The notes under the pieces are model-generated. The model was not told where the DNA came from and ran no database searches. It saw nothing but the letters and a program-made list of their open reading frames with translations. A stretch of DNA of 64,000 bases, taken from assembly GCF_037029465.1 (NCBI RefSeq), contig NZ_JAYMEM010000026.1, positions 62,001 through 126,000 of the forward strand, given 5' to 3'. The stretch comes from Mesoflavibacter sp037029465 (lineage in GTDB: Bacteria > Bacteroidota > Bacteroidia > Flavobacteriales > Flavobacteriaceae). A program made the translations under genes and the position numbers. Positions 42,832-51,262 of the stretch are shown one piece after another (within the stretch, counting starts at the first letter, position 1; every line of letters starts with the position of its first letter).

Positions 42832-43626
42832 CTATTTTTTAACTCTAAAACTTCCTGTTTTATCATCAAAAACAATCAAATCTTTTGGGAATAAACTTTC
42901 AAAAATACCATTTGAAATAAGGTTACATGGTTGATCAGAAACCACTTGGTCTTTTGTCATCACAATCATACTGTCGCAAAGTTGAATGGCTAAATCAATT
43001 TCATGAGAAGAAAACAGTATGGTTTTGCCAGTATCTATCGTTAATTGCTTTAACAATTTTAAAAGATAGGCTTTATGATACATGTCTAAATGCGTTGTTG
43101 GTTCGTCTAAAATAATCATTGGTGTGTCTTGCGCTAAGGCACGTGTAATCATTACTTTTTGAAGTTGTCCATCGCTTAATTCAAAACATTTTTTGTGCTG
43201 TAAATCTTCAATATTTGTAAGTTGAATTGCTTTTTTTACAGCCTTTAAATCTGTTGATGCTAAGTTGCCAATCCAGTTTGTGTATGGTTGTCTTCCCAGA
43301 GCAACAAGCTCAAAAACGCTTAGGTTTTTAGATGAAATAGGCTCTGTCAAAACCAAACTCATCTCTTTTGCTAATTCTAAATTATTGTAAAGATTTAGCT
43401 GTTTTTCTTTAATAAAAATATTTCCATTTAAAGCAGGTTGTACTTTGGTTAGTGTTCTTAATAATGTAGATTTTCCTATTCCATTTCCGCCGACAAGCGC
43501 TATTAATTCACCTTTATTTAGATTAATATTAATGTCTTTGGCTATACGGTTTTCTTTCTTTTTAGAAATATAACCTATATCTAAATTATTGGTTTTTAGG
43601 ATGATATTTTGGTTTTGGTTATTCAT
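42832..43626 (-). CDS. btuD: Cobalamin/siderophore-type ABC importer ATPase
   Basis: 264 residues, FecE/BtuD class. Walker A GGNGIGKST, signature LSDGQLQKV (Asp for the usual Gly), Walker B MIILDEPTTHLD and an intact H-loop FSSHEIDLA. It is the last gene of btuFCD, 1 bp after the permease stop. Substrate assignment to B12 comes from the neighbouring AdoCbl riboswitch and TonB receptor; FecE-type ATPases for siderophores look the same. Confidence 0.85.
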   Translation of the reverse strand: MNNQNQNIILKTNNLDIGYISKKKENRIAKDININLNKGELIALVGGNGIGKSTLLRTLTKVQPALNGNIFIKEKQLNLYNNLELAKEMSLVLTEPISSKNLSVFELVALGRQPYTNWIGNLASTDLKAVKKAIQLTNIEDLQHKKCFELSDGQLQKVMITRALAQDTPMIILDEPTTHLDMYHKAYLLKLLKQLTIDTGKTILFSSHEIDLAIQLCDSMIVMTKDQVVSDQPCNLISNGIFESLFPKDLIVFDDKTGSFRVKK

Positions 43627-43627
43627 A

Positions 43628-44659
43628 TTAAAATATCATTTTACGTTGTCTAACTAGTAACCAAATCACTATTGGTGCACCAAATAAAGAGGTTATTGCA
43701 TTAATTGGTAACGAATAATCGCTGTTTGGTAGTTGTGCAATACTATCGCAAATAAGCATAATAATGGCTCCAATTAAAAACACAGCTGGTAATAATATTT
43801 TATGGTTTGAAGTCTTAAATAATTGTCGTGTTAAATGCGGAATTGCTAAACCAATAAAAGCAATTGGTCCAGCAAAAACGGTAATTGTTCCTGCTAATAA
43901 ACTAGTTGCAATGATGATGATAAATCTGCTTTTCTTTAAATCTAAACCTAAACTTTTAGCATAATTATCACCTAACAATAAAGAGTTTAATCCTTTAATA
44001 GAAAGGATACTAAATAGCAATCCAAAGCTGTAAATAATAATAAATATGATTAACTCTTGCCAGTCTAAATCGCCTAAACTACCAAATCCCCAAAAAATGT
44101 ATTGTTGTAATTGCTCTGCAGAACTAAAATAAGATAACACGCTAACTATTGCAGCAGTAATGCTACCAAACATTAACCCTATAATTAAAATTGCCATCGT
44201 ATCTCTAACTTTACTTGAAACGATAAGAACAAGTAATAATACTAAAAAACTACCTAAACTTGCAGCGATTACTAAACTCCATTTGCTAATTAAAAACGTA
44301 GCTAAAAATCCACCAAAGACCGAGCTGCCTAAAATAACTAAAGCAACACCAAGACTTGCACCAGAAGTAATCCCTAAAACAAATGGACCAGCTAAAGGAT
44401 TTTTAAATAAGGTTTGCATTAACAAACCAGAAATACCTAAACCAGAACCTACTAAAATGGCTGTAATCGCCTTAGGTAAACGGTAATTTTGAATGATGTA
44501 TTCTTGGTTAGAAAAATCTGATGATTTAACTAAAAAACTATCAATAATTGTAGAAAATGAAATCTGTACAGATCCTAAACTAATGTTTAAAATAAACAAA
44601 GCAATAAGCCCTAAACTAAGTGCTAAAAACGTCCATTTATATGACTGGTTTTGATTCAC
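43628..44659 (-). CDS. btuC: Cobalamin-type ABC importer permease (FecCD/BtuC family)
   Basis: 343 residues with about ten transmembrane helices, as in BtuC. Family motifs include YRLPKAITAILVGSGLGISG, the QTLFKNPLAGPFVLGITSGA loop, and the coupling region near GPIAFIGLAIPHLTRQLF. It forms the homodimeric inner-membrane channel. Its ATG overlaps the stop of the binding-protein gene by 4 bp, and the ATPase gene follows after 1 bp, so btuFCD is translated as a unit. Confidence 0.88.
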   Translation of the reverse strand: MNQNQSYKWTFLALSLGLIALFILNISLGSVQISFSTIIDSFLVKSSDFSNQEYIIQNYRLPKAITAILVGSGLGISGLLMQTLFKNPLAGPFVLGITSGASLGVALVILGSSVFGGFLATFLISKWSLVIAASLGSFLVLLLVLIVSSKVRDTMAILIIGLMFGSITAAIVSVLSYFSSAEQLQQYIFWGFGSLGDLDWQELIIFIIIYSFGLLFSILSIKGLNSLLLGDNYAKSLGLDLKKSRFIIIIATSLLAGTITVFAGPIAFIGLAIPHLTRQLFKTSNHKILLPAVFLIGAIIMLICDSIAQLPNSDYSLPINAITSLFGAPIVIWLLVRQRKMIF

Positions 44660-45813
44660 TTTAAAACTTTAAAAAAATAAGGTTTGTAATCTTTTAAAAG
44701 TTCTGGATGTCCAATTTTAATTATGTCTTTTAAAACTAAATCAGGTCTCGCAAAACCTGTTTCGTAATACAAAACGCCACCAGTTGCGCCAGTTGCATTA
44801 GTAAAAGAGTATACTTGATTGTTTTTAAAAGCGTCAAATTGTGTATAATGAGGATTAGCTTCTTTTAGTGCATCCATAGAAGAATAATACGACGGACTTA
44901 ACCATAAATTAGCTTGTTTTGCTTTTGCAAAGACACTTTCAAAATTTAAAGCTAAACTACCAGCAGCTTCAGTGTCTGCATATAAATAATTAAGGTTAGC
45001 ATCTTTTAAAAGCTGTGCTTCGGTACTAGTTCCGCTTGGTAAATACCATACATCTTTGTGTAATGCGCCACTAATTACAGTTGGTTGATTGGTAACTGTT
45101 TTTGCTAATTGTTTTGCGTCTTTATAACTTGTTTCAATAGATTTAAAAATAGAATCTGCTTGTTGTTCTTTATCATACAATGCTCCAAAAAACTTAATCC
45201 ATTCTGCTTTGGCAAGTGGCGATTTTTCTACCCAATCTCCGTTATAAATTACAGGTATGTTTGCTTTTTTTATGGTGTTTAAAGATTTGCTTTTTCCGTC
45301 TACACCAAAACCAACGACAACATCAGGATTTATGCTTAAAAGGACTTCGGTATTTAGACCTTCATTTTTACCAAGTTCTCGTACCAAACCTTCGTCAATA
45401 CGTTGTCTTGTTTTAATTGAAGACACATAGTCTGTACCAGGAAAACCAACTAAGGTTTCAACTTCATTTAACAATTCTAAAGCAGGAATATGAGTTGTAG
45501 ATGTCACTACAATGTTCTGAATCGGAATGGTGATAATGCCATCATATTCATCTTTATTTAACGTTGTTTTTGCAGCGTTTTCTTTAGTAATTAAAGCGTA
45601 ACGGTAATTTTTATCTGCTTTTGGCCAAGGGTTTGTAATGGTTAAAACTTTAAAATTCCCGTTGTTTTTTATACTGAAACCTTTTGCGTAATCAATGTTT
45701 AAACTAGTTTTAATAGTAGCAGGTAAAGGTTTTTTTATGCCTTTATCTTCTTTGCAATTTGTAAAAAGCAATAAAAAAACAGAGATATAAAGTAGTAGGT
45801 GTTTTTGTAACAT
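44656..45813 (-). CDS. btuF: Cobalamin-type periplasmic binding lipoprotein
   Basis: 385 residues from the start chosen here. Helical-backbone binding protein of class III (BtuF/FepB): VETLVGFPGTDYVSS, LLSINPDVVVGFGVDG and ALNFESVFAKAKQANLWLSP are typical stretches. The reading frame extends to an ATG at 45867, but a TTTG-N19-TAATTTTG promoter at 45882-45852 lies inside that extension, so the transcript cannot contain it. The ATG at 45813 gives MLQKHLLLYISVFLLLFTNC, a clean lipoprotein signal with Cys20. It overlaps btuC by 4 bp. B12 as ligand is inferred from the divergent riboswitch-controlled receptor. Confidence 0.85.
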   Translation of the reverse strand: MLQKHLLLYISVFLLLFTNCKEDKGIKKPLPATIKTSLNIDYAKGFSIKNNGNFKVLTITNPWPKADKNYRYALITKENAAKTTLNKDEYDGIITIPIQNIVVTSTTHIPALELLNEVETLVGFPGTDYVSSIKTRQRIDEGLVRELGKNEGLNTEVLLSINPDVVVGFGVDGKSKSLNTIKKANIPVIYNGDWVEKSPLAKAEWIKFFGALYDKEQQADSIFKSIETSYKDAKQLAKTVTNQPTVISGALHKDVWYLPSGTSTEAQLLKDANLNYLYADTEAAGSLALNFESVFAKAKQANLWLSPSYYSSMDALKEANPHYTQFDAFKNNQVYSFTNATGATGGVLYYETGFARPDLVLKDIIKIGHPELLKDYKPYFFKVLK

Positions 45814-45851
45814 TTGTAACTGTTGTTGACTAAAAAAGCATGTAAATTTAT

Positions 45852-45882
45852 CAAAATTATTTGCCATGCGAGACGGTTCAAA
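45852..45882 (-). promoter_or_regulatory. btuFCD promoter, full consensus
   Basis: On the minus strand TTTG (45882-45879), 19 bp, TAATTTTG (45859-45852). Decides the btuF start at 45813. No riboswitch lies between it and btuF. Confidence 0.8.
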
Positions 45883-45973
45883 TTTAACAATATATATAGT
45901 AGCAGGTGTTATTATTCTTCACTTTTTATTAGGCTTTGCTTATTTGATTTATAAAATGAACAAGAAAAAGTAG
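45866..45973 (+). CDS. Candidate 35-residue single-pass membrane microprotein
   Basis: ATG to TAG encodes MRDGSNLTIYIVAGVIILHF followed by LLGFAYLIYK and a basic end MNKKK: one strong transmembrane helix of about 22 residues and a positive-inside C-terminus. It sits in the divergent btu intergenic region, ahead of the riboswitch on the same strand. It overlaps the btuFCD promoter on the other strand, and I see no good promoter or ribosome binding site for it. It may be a chance frame, but the hydrophobicity profile is too clean to ignore. Confidence 0.4.
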   Translation: MRDGSNLTIYIVAGVIILHFLLGFAYLIYKMNKKK

Positions 45974-45993
45974 GTCACCTTTAAGATTTAAAT

Positions 45994-46001
45994 TACTTTT
46001 G
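45994..46001 (+). promoter_or_regulatory. Promoter box of the B12 riboswitch transcript
   Basis: TACTTTTG, placing the transcription start near 46008, exactly where the riboswitch fold begins. Confidence 0.6.
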
Positions 46002-46009
46002 TGATTGAT

Positions 46010-46175
46010 TTTGGTTCTGTCATTTTTTATGACAGATTAAAAGGGAATCTGGTTAAAATCCAGAACTGTTCCCGCAACTGTAAGCTATAAAGCTTGTTAT
46101 TACACTTCATGTCACTGTCTTTTTTAGATGGGAAGACCAATAGCAAGACGCAAGTCAGGAGACCTGCCAAATTCT
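46010..46175 (+). ncRNA. Adenosylcobalamin riboswitch
   Basis: Order of conserved parts: a variable hairpin (TCTGTCAT / ATGACAGA), AAAGGGAATCTGGTTAAAAT, then CCAGAACTGTTCCCGCAACT with GTAA, a peripheral arm (GTCACTG...GATGGGAAGACC), and the B12 box AAGTCAGGAGACCTGCC at 46152-46168. This is the class I cobalamin aptamer. It precedes a TonB receptor gene, which it should shut off when AdoCbl is plentiful. Confidence 0.95.
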
Positions 46176-46196
46176 ATAACTAATATTAAAATTAAT

Positions 46197-46218
46197 AACC
46201 TTCGGGAAAAAGGTTTTT
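46197..46218 (+). terminator. Probable expression platform of the B12 riboswitch
   Basis: AACCTT / AAGGTT stem with a 7-base loop (CGGGAAA) followed by a short T run, ending 8 bp before the btuB ATG. Short for a terminator, so it may instead hide the translation start. Confidence 0.5.
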
Positions 46219-46225
46219 AAGGTTT

Positions 46226-48076
46226 ATGAAATTATTTTATAGTCTTATTTTTTTGTGCTTTGGTGTTGTTGTTTTGAAGGGACAAACCAAAGTGGATTCT
46301 GTACAAACGTTAGAAACAGTTGTTTTAAGCGATGTTAAATTACAGCAGAATAATTATGGATTTAAAACAATAACATTAAAAGATTCTGTGTTGCAAAATG
46401 ACTCTAAATCTTTTACAGATTTATTGCGTTTTAATAGTCATATTTACTTTAAAGAAAACGGTTATGGTATGGTGTCTTCACCATCGTTTAGAGGAACAAA
46501 TGCTTCTCAAACTGCTGTAATCTGGAACGGGATTTCAATCAACTCTCAACTTAATGGTCAAACCGATTTTAATTTAATAAATGTTAATAATTTTGATAAT
46601 ATTATTATTAAAAATGGAGGCGGAAGTGTACAGTACGGAAGTGGAGCGATAGGCGGTAGTATTCATTTAAATAATAAATTAAATTTTAGTTCGCATTTTG
46701 ATAATCAAATAAGGTTAAACTATGCTAGTTTTAATACTCAAAAAGCAAGTTTTAATACTAATTATGGAAGTTCAAAATTTGCTGTAAATTTTGGTTTTCA
46801 GTATGTAACTTCAGATAACGATTACAAGTATTTAGGTACAGATGAAGTTAATGAAAACGGCGCTTTTAATAACTTAAATTTTAATGTGAATTTAGGTTAT
46901 TTTATTTCAGAAAATAATGTCTTAAAACTATATCATCAATCGTTTTTAGGAGAGCGAGAATTGTCAGGTACTTTAAACACTATTTCTAGAAATAAATATT
47001 TAGATGAAAACTTTAGAACACTATTAGAATGGGCAAATATAGGTGATCAATACACCTCAAAATTAAAGATTGCTCATTTACAGGAGTTGTTTAAGTTTTA
47101 TCAAAATAAAGACTTAGATAGTTATAGTTATGGTAAAGTAAATACTTATTTAATTAAGCATGTTTTTGATTATGCTTTGACTAAAAAAATAGCACTAAAA
47201 AGTATTTTAGATTTTAATTATTTTGAAGCAGATGGTAGTAGTTTTGGGTCACCAAATCGTAGTGCATTTTCTGCAACAGCAATAGCTACTTATAAGCCTG
47301 ATACAAAATCTACTATAGCTTTTAATATTAGACAAGATGTTACTTCAGATTTTGATAGCCCGTTATTATTTTCTTTAGACGGAAGTTATCAGTTTAATAA
47401 CTTTTACAAAATAATGTTAAATGCCTCTAAGAATTTTAGAGTACCAACATTTAACGACTTGTTTTGGCAACCTGGTGGCAATCTAAATCTTAAACCAGAA
47501 ACGTCTTATCAAATAGATTTAGGTCATCAATTACAATACAAATGGGTAACATTAGACCTTAACACGTATTATATTAAAAATGAAAATTTAATACAATGGA
47601 AACCTAGTAACTCCGGTTTTTGGTCACCAATAAATATAGATCAAACACATAGTTATGGTGCAGAAGTAGGTTTAGAATTGAATAAAACATTTGGAAATCA
47701 TAACATAGCTTTAAACGGCAATTATTCTTACACAATTTCTGAAGATTTACAGACTAATAAACAGTTAATCTATGTGCCCAAGCATAAAGCTAATGTAAGT
47801 ATAGCTTATAATGTCAAAAGATTTTCATTTTACTATCAGCACATGTTTAATGATATGGTTTTTACTACCGAAGATAATATTGTAAGTCCATTATACAGTC
47901 TACCTAAATATGATTTAGGAAATACAGGTATTTCTTATCAAATAATTAAAAGTAATACGCATAATCTTAGATTAGGTCTAGATATTAATAATTTATTCGA
48001 TACATCTTATCAAAATGTAATTTTTAGACCAATGCCAAACCGAAATTATAACATTCAATTACACTATAAATTTTAA
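46226..48076 (+). CDS. btuB: TonB-dependent vitamin B12 outer-membrane receptor (BtuB-like)
   Basis: 616 residues, close to E. coli BtuB (614). Signal peptide 1-20. A TonB-box-like ETVVLSDV lies at about 30-37. The plug domain (about 45-150) shows PSFRGTNASQTAVIWNGISI and YGSGAIGGSIHLNN. A 22-strand-type barrel follows, with LNASKNFRVPTFNDLFWQPG and a final strand ending LHYKF. No CarboxypepD domain and no SusD partner, so it is a classic receptor. The AdoCbl riboswitch upstream fixes the substrate. The propeller lipoprotein gene starts 10 bp downstream. Confidence 0.94.
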   Translation: MKLFYSLIFLCFGVVVLKGQTKVDSVQTLETVVLSDVKLQQNNYGFKTITLKDSVLQNDSKSFTDLLRFNSHIYFKENGYGMVSSPSFRGTNASQTAVIWNGISINSQLNGQTDFNLINVNNFDNIIIKNGGGSVQYGSGAIGGSIHLNNKLNFSSHFDNQIRLNYASFNTQKASFNTNYGSSKFAVNFGFQYVTSDNDYKYLGTDEVNENGAFNNLNFNVNLGYFISENNVLKLYHQSFLGERELSGTLNTISRNKYLDENFRTLLEWANIGDQYTSKLKIAHLQELFKFYQNKDLDSYSYGKVNTYLIKHVFDYALTKKIALKSILDFNYFEADGSSFGSPNRSAFSATAIATYKPDTKSTIAFNIRQDVTSDFDSPLLFSLDGSYQFNNFYKIMLNASKNFRVPTFNDLFWQPGGNLNLKPETSYQIDLGHQLQYKWVTLDLNTYYIKNENLIQWKPSNSGFWSPINIDQTHSYGAEVGLELNKTFGNHNIALNGNYSYTISEDLQTNKQLIYVPKHKANVSIAYNVKRFSFYYQHMFNDMVFTTEDNIVSPLYSLPKYDLGNTGISYQIIKSNTHNLRLGLDINNLFDTSYQNVIFRPMPNRNYNIQLHYKF

Positions 48077-48086
48077 TTACAAATTC

Positions 48087-49133
48087 ATGAAAAAATTACT
48101 CTATTCAGTATTAGCATTATCCCTTTTATTTTCTTGTTCTAATGATGATGATGGAACAATAACACTTCAAGAACCGTTAGGAGATTACGAAAACGGAATT
48201 ATTGTTAGTGCAGAAGGTGGACCATCTTCAGTAGCTTACATTTCTAACGATTTTTCTACTTCAGAAAATGATATCTATTTTAACGTTAACGGAGAAACAC
48301 TTGGCGTTTATCTACAATCTATCGGTTTTAATGGTGATAACGCCTATATTATCCAAGATTCAGGAACTATTACAGTTGTAAATCGCTATACTTTTGAGCT
48401 AGTAACAACAATAACAACAGGATTAACTTTACCAAGATATATAGGTTTTAATGGTTCTACTGCTTACGTATCAGATTGGGCAGATCCAAATACAAGTACA
48501 GATGATTATGTTGCTGTAATAGATTTAAACTCTTATACAGTAACATCTACTATACCAGTGAGTGAAGGACCAGAACAAGTATTGGCTAATAACGGTAAAG
48601 TATTTGTTTCTCATAAAGGTGGATATGGTGTTAATAATGAAATTTCTGTAATATCAACATCAAATTCAACCGCTGCAACTATTTCTGTAAATGATGTTCC
48701 AGATGAAATGGTTTTAGATTCTCAAGGAAACTTATTAGTTTTAAGTGAAGGTGGACAATCTTGGCAAGTTTCTGGAGAAACTTTAGCATCAATTACAAGA
48801 ATAAATACTAATGATAATTCAGTAATATCTACAATCGAATTTGCTACAGGTAATCACCCAAGTTTAATGTCATATTTTAACGGAATGGCTTATTATATAT
48901 TAAATAATGAAGTTTATGCATTGGCTGATACAGCTACAAATTTACCAAGCTCATCTTTATTTAGTGTAGATGCAGGATATGCTTATGGATTATCAGTAAA
49001 AGAGGATAATTTATTTTTAACAGATGCTAGTTTTTCTGCACAAAGTACTTTAAAAGTTTATGATCTTCCTAGCGGAACTTTATCTGAAAGCTTTGGCGTT
49101 GGTATTGGAGCTTCTAAAATTTACTTCAACTAA
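48087..49133 (+). CDS. Surface beta-propeller lipoprotein, probable BtuG-like B12 binder
   Basis: 348 residues. Lipobox LLFSC with lipid on Cys17, followed by SNDDD; acidic residues here act as a surface-export signal in Bacteroidetes. The rest is a YncE/DUF5074-like beta-propeller: repeats include VAVIDLNSYTVTSTIPVSEG, the segment EQVLANNGKVFVSHKG, and DEMVLDSQGNLLVLSEGG. It is 10 bp behind btuB in the riboswitch-controlled transcript. In Bacteroides, BtuG proteins are surface propellers that bind cobalamin and hand it to BtuB; gene order, fold and lipid signal all fit. Sequence identity to BtuG cannot be judged here. Confidence 0.8.
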   Translation: MKKLLYSVLALSLLFSCSNDDDGTITLQEPLGDYENGIIVSAEGGPSSVAYISNDFSTSENDIYFNVNGETLGVYLQSIGFNGDNAYIIQDSGTITVVNRYTFELVTTITTGLTLPRYIGFNGSTAYVSDWADPNTSTDDYVAVIDLNSYTVTSTIPVSEGPEQVLANNGKVFVSHKGGYGVNNEISVISTSNSTAATISVNDVPDEMVLDSQGNLLVLSEGGQSWQVSGETLASITRINTNDNSVISTIEFATGNHPSLMSYFNGMAYYILNNEVYALADTATNLPSSSLFSVDAGYAYGLSVKEDNLFLTDASFSAQSTLKVYDLPSGTLSESFGVGIGASKIYFN

Positions 49134-49154
49134 ATTATAATTTTTATAAAAATT

Positions 49155-49187
49155 AAAGCCTCAAAATAATTTATTTTGAGGCTTTTT
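49155..49187. terminator. Terminator between the B12 operon and the S41 peptidase gene
   Basis: AAAGCCTCAAAATAA / TTATTTTGAGGCTTT hairpin with T run; serves the plus strand and probably the convergent gene as well. Confidence 0.88.
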
Positions 49188-49194
49188 GTTTTGG

Positions 49195-50643
49195 TTAAAA
49201 CATTGGCACGTCATCTGGTTCTAAATACATATTTGTACCAGTTGGCGTATGTTTGTTAGAATAGTCAAATAGTTCAATTTTATTTTCTATAATGGTTTCT
49301 CCGGTTCTTCCGTTACCTGTTAAGTGTTGTATCGCTCTAGCTAAAAGAGGTTCGTCTTGTTGACCCAAAACGCCTAAATTAGATAGGCTTTCTCCAAAAG
49401 AAATATCTGGTTCTAAACCGCTTGTATAATCAAAAAAGCCATCTGCATTTTCATTTCTTCCAACTAAAGGTTGCATTGCCCATGTGTGATTTGGATTTAT
49501 ATTACCGTCACAATTAGAGTTTGGTGGTAAAAAAGCACAATCAGGATTATCGTATAGTGTTATTGAAAATTCATTTTTTCCTCTTGTTGTACCGCCTATG
49601 TGTACTACATTTATGTAAGGATCTAATGCATTTATTACTAACTCGCTTGCAGACGCAGAACTTCCTTGAGCTAAAATGTAAACCTTATTTAAATTTAAGC
49701 TATTTATTGAAGTTCCATCTGATAAAGCTTGTGTGAAATATCTAGTAACGTCTTCTTCTGTCAAAGCAGATTGTATTTTGTTATTCCATCTTTGTTTTAA
49801 GTATACATCGTTAGTGGTGTTTCCTGTAATCATACTTCCTAAATTAATAGCAGAAGTCACACTGCCACCAGGATTGTATCTTAAGTCAAGAACTAGTTCA
49901 TCTATACCTTCAGCTACAAAATTAGCAAAGACTTGGTTTAATGCAGGGTCATAATCATTTAAAAAGCGATTGTACATCAAGTATCCTACTTTTATACCAT
50001 CAACTTCAAAGGTGTTGGCTATATATATAGGGTTTTCTTCATAGACTTGTTTTGTTAAAGTAATTTCTTCTCCTGTTAAGTTTAAATTATTACTACCGTC
50101 TAATTGAGCAAGACCTATTGTATAAACCTCATTATTTAGAAGGCTTAAATAATTGTCTTCTGTTAATTGTGTTCCGTTAACGGTTAAAAAAATATCACCA
50201 CGTTGAACACCTTGGTTTTCTGCACTCGTATTTGGAAGTACGTATTGAACATAACCATATATGTTTGGTCCGCCATTAATACGTTCTAATCCAAATGCCA
50301 TACCATTGTTTTTGGTAATACCACTTAAAGAGCTGTTTAACTCAAAATAATCATCAACAATCCAACTAAATCTATCTTCATTACTTAAAAGTGAATAGAA
50401 TAATTGGTTAGGCGAATCAAAACTATTTAAAAAATTAGTGTAATCGGTGTCGTTAGAAAAGCTGTTATCAGCTAAATCTGGAGCACTATCAGTACCTTGC
50501 CAATAGTACCATAGGTTAAGACCTTTCCAAACAAAATCTTTTATGTCGGTATCAGCAATCGGGTCATCATCAATATCACTAAAGCAGCTAGTTAGGGCAA
50601 GAAAAAGCAGTCCGATAACGGAAAGTTTGTAATTCAATTTCAT
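49195..50643 (-). CDS. S41 family C-terminal processing peptidase, lipoprotein
   Basis: 482 residues. Lipobox LALTSC (Cys20), followed by FSDIDDD, hinting at surface exposure. A PDZ domain spans about 108-200 (GMAFGLERINGGPNIYGYV, QGVQRGDIFLTVNG). The S41 protease core has the substrate-binding strand LDLRYNPGGSV (252-262), nucleophile Ser331 in QGSSASASE and general base Lys356 in GGTTRGKNE, 25 residues apart as in CtpA. All catalytic parts are intact. It stands alone; the ECF sigma operon starts divergently 109 bp away. Substrates are unknown. Confidence 0.93.
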   Translation of the reverse strand: MKLNYKLSVIGLLFLALTSCFSDIDDDPIADTDIKDFVWKGLNLWYYWQGTDSAPDLADNSFSNDTDYTNFLNSFDSPNQLFYSLLSNEDRFSWIVDDYFELNSSLSGITKNNGMAFGLERINGGPNIYGYVQYVLPNTSAENQGVQRGDIFLTVNGTQLTEDNYLSLLNNEVYTIGLAQLDGSNNLNLTGEEITLTKQVYEENPIYIANTFEVDGIKVGYLMYNRFLNDYDPALNQVFANFVAEGIDELVLDLRYNPGGSVTSAINLGSMITGNTTNDVYLKQRWNNKIQSALTEEDVTRYFTQALSDGTSINSLNLNKVYILAQGSSASASELVINALDPYINVVHIGGTTRGKNEFSITLYDNPDCAFLPPNSNCDGNINPNHTWAMQPLVGRNENADGFFDYTSGLEPDISFGESLSNLGVLGQQDEPLLARAIQHLTGNGRTGETIIENKIELFDYSNKHTPTGTNMYLEPDDVPMF

Positions 50644-50703
50644 AGTTCTTTTTTAATTTTTCATTTTAAAAGTACTTAATTTACGATGAAATAAAAAAAC
50701 TTT

Positions 50704-50728
50704 GTAACAAAATTAATAGTTACTCGTC
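50704..50728 (+). promoter_or_regulatory. Candidate ECF-type autoregulatory promoter
   Basis: GTAAC (50704-50708), 16 bp, CGTC (50725-50728), 24 bp before the sigma start. This is the general ECF pattern (AAC at -35, CGTC at -10) and differs from the housekeeping TAnnTTTG boxes elsewhere in the window. Confidence 0.6.
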
Positions 50729-50752
50729 GTAATAGAAACCACCAAAACCAAA

Positions 50753-51262
50753 ATGACACAAACTGAGTTTTTAAATACAGTAATGCCTTTTAAGGATAAA
50801 GTATTTCGTCTAGCAAAACGACTACTTGTATCTAGAGAAGAAGCAGAAGACGCTACACAGGAAGTGTTATTGAAGTTATGGAATAACAAAAACAAAATTG
50901 AAGATTATAAAAACGTTGAAGCGTTTTCTATGACCATGACAAAAAACTTTTGCTTGGATAAATTAAAATCTAAACAAGCACAAAATTTAAAGATTGTTCA
51001 TAGTAACTATCAAGACCATAAAGTAGCCTTACAAAAACAAGTAGAGCTTAATGACAGTATGAGCTGGATAGCAAAAATAATTGAAGATTTACCAGAGCAA
51101 CAAAAAATGGTCATACAACTTAGAGATATTGAGCAATATGACTTTGATGAAATAGCAAAAATGCTAGATATGAAACCTACAGCAATACGTGTAGCCTTAT
51201 CTAGAGCAAGAAAAACAATAAGAGAACAATTAACTAAAACGCATAGTTATGGTGTTAAATGA
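50753..51262 (+). CDS. ECF RNA polymerase sigma factor, operon 2
   Basis: 169 residues with sigma region 2 (EEAEDATQEVLLKLWNNK, then AFSMTMTKNFCLDKLKSK) and region 4 (LPEQQKMVIQLRDIEQYDFD, IRVALSRARKTIREQL). Same two-domain layout as the first ECF gene but clearly a different subgroup. First gene of a four-gene operon: sigma, membrane protein overlapping by 14 bp, and two DUF4252 proteins. The GTAAC-N16-CGTC element upstream suggests it transcribes its own operon. Confidence 0.94.
   Translation: MTQTEFLNTVMPFKDKVFRLAKRLLVSREEAEDATQEVLLKLWNNKNKIEDYKNVEAFSMTMTKNFCLDKLKSKQAQNLKIVHSNYQDHKVALQKQVELNDSMSWIAKIIEDLPEQQKMVIQLRDIEQYDFDEIAKMLDMKPTAIRVALSRARKTIREQLTKTHSYGVK

Noticed and set aside
45814..45867. 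Upstream 18-codon extension of btuF
   Set aside because: It would place a hydrophilic segment before the lipoprotein signal and lies across the btuFCD promoter.
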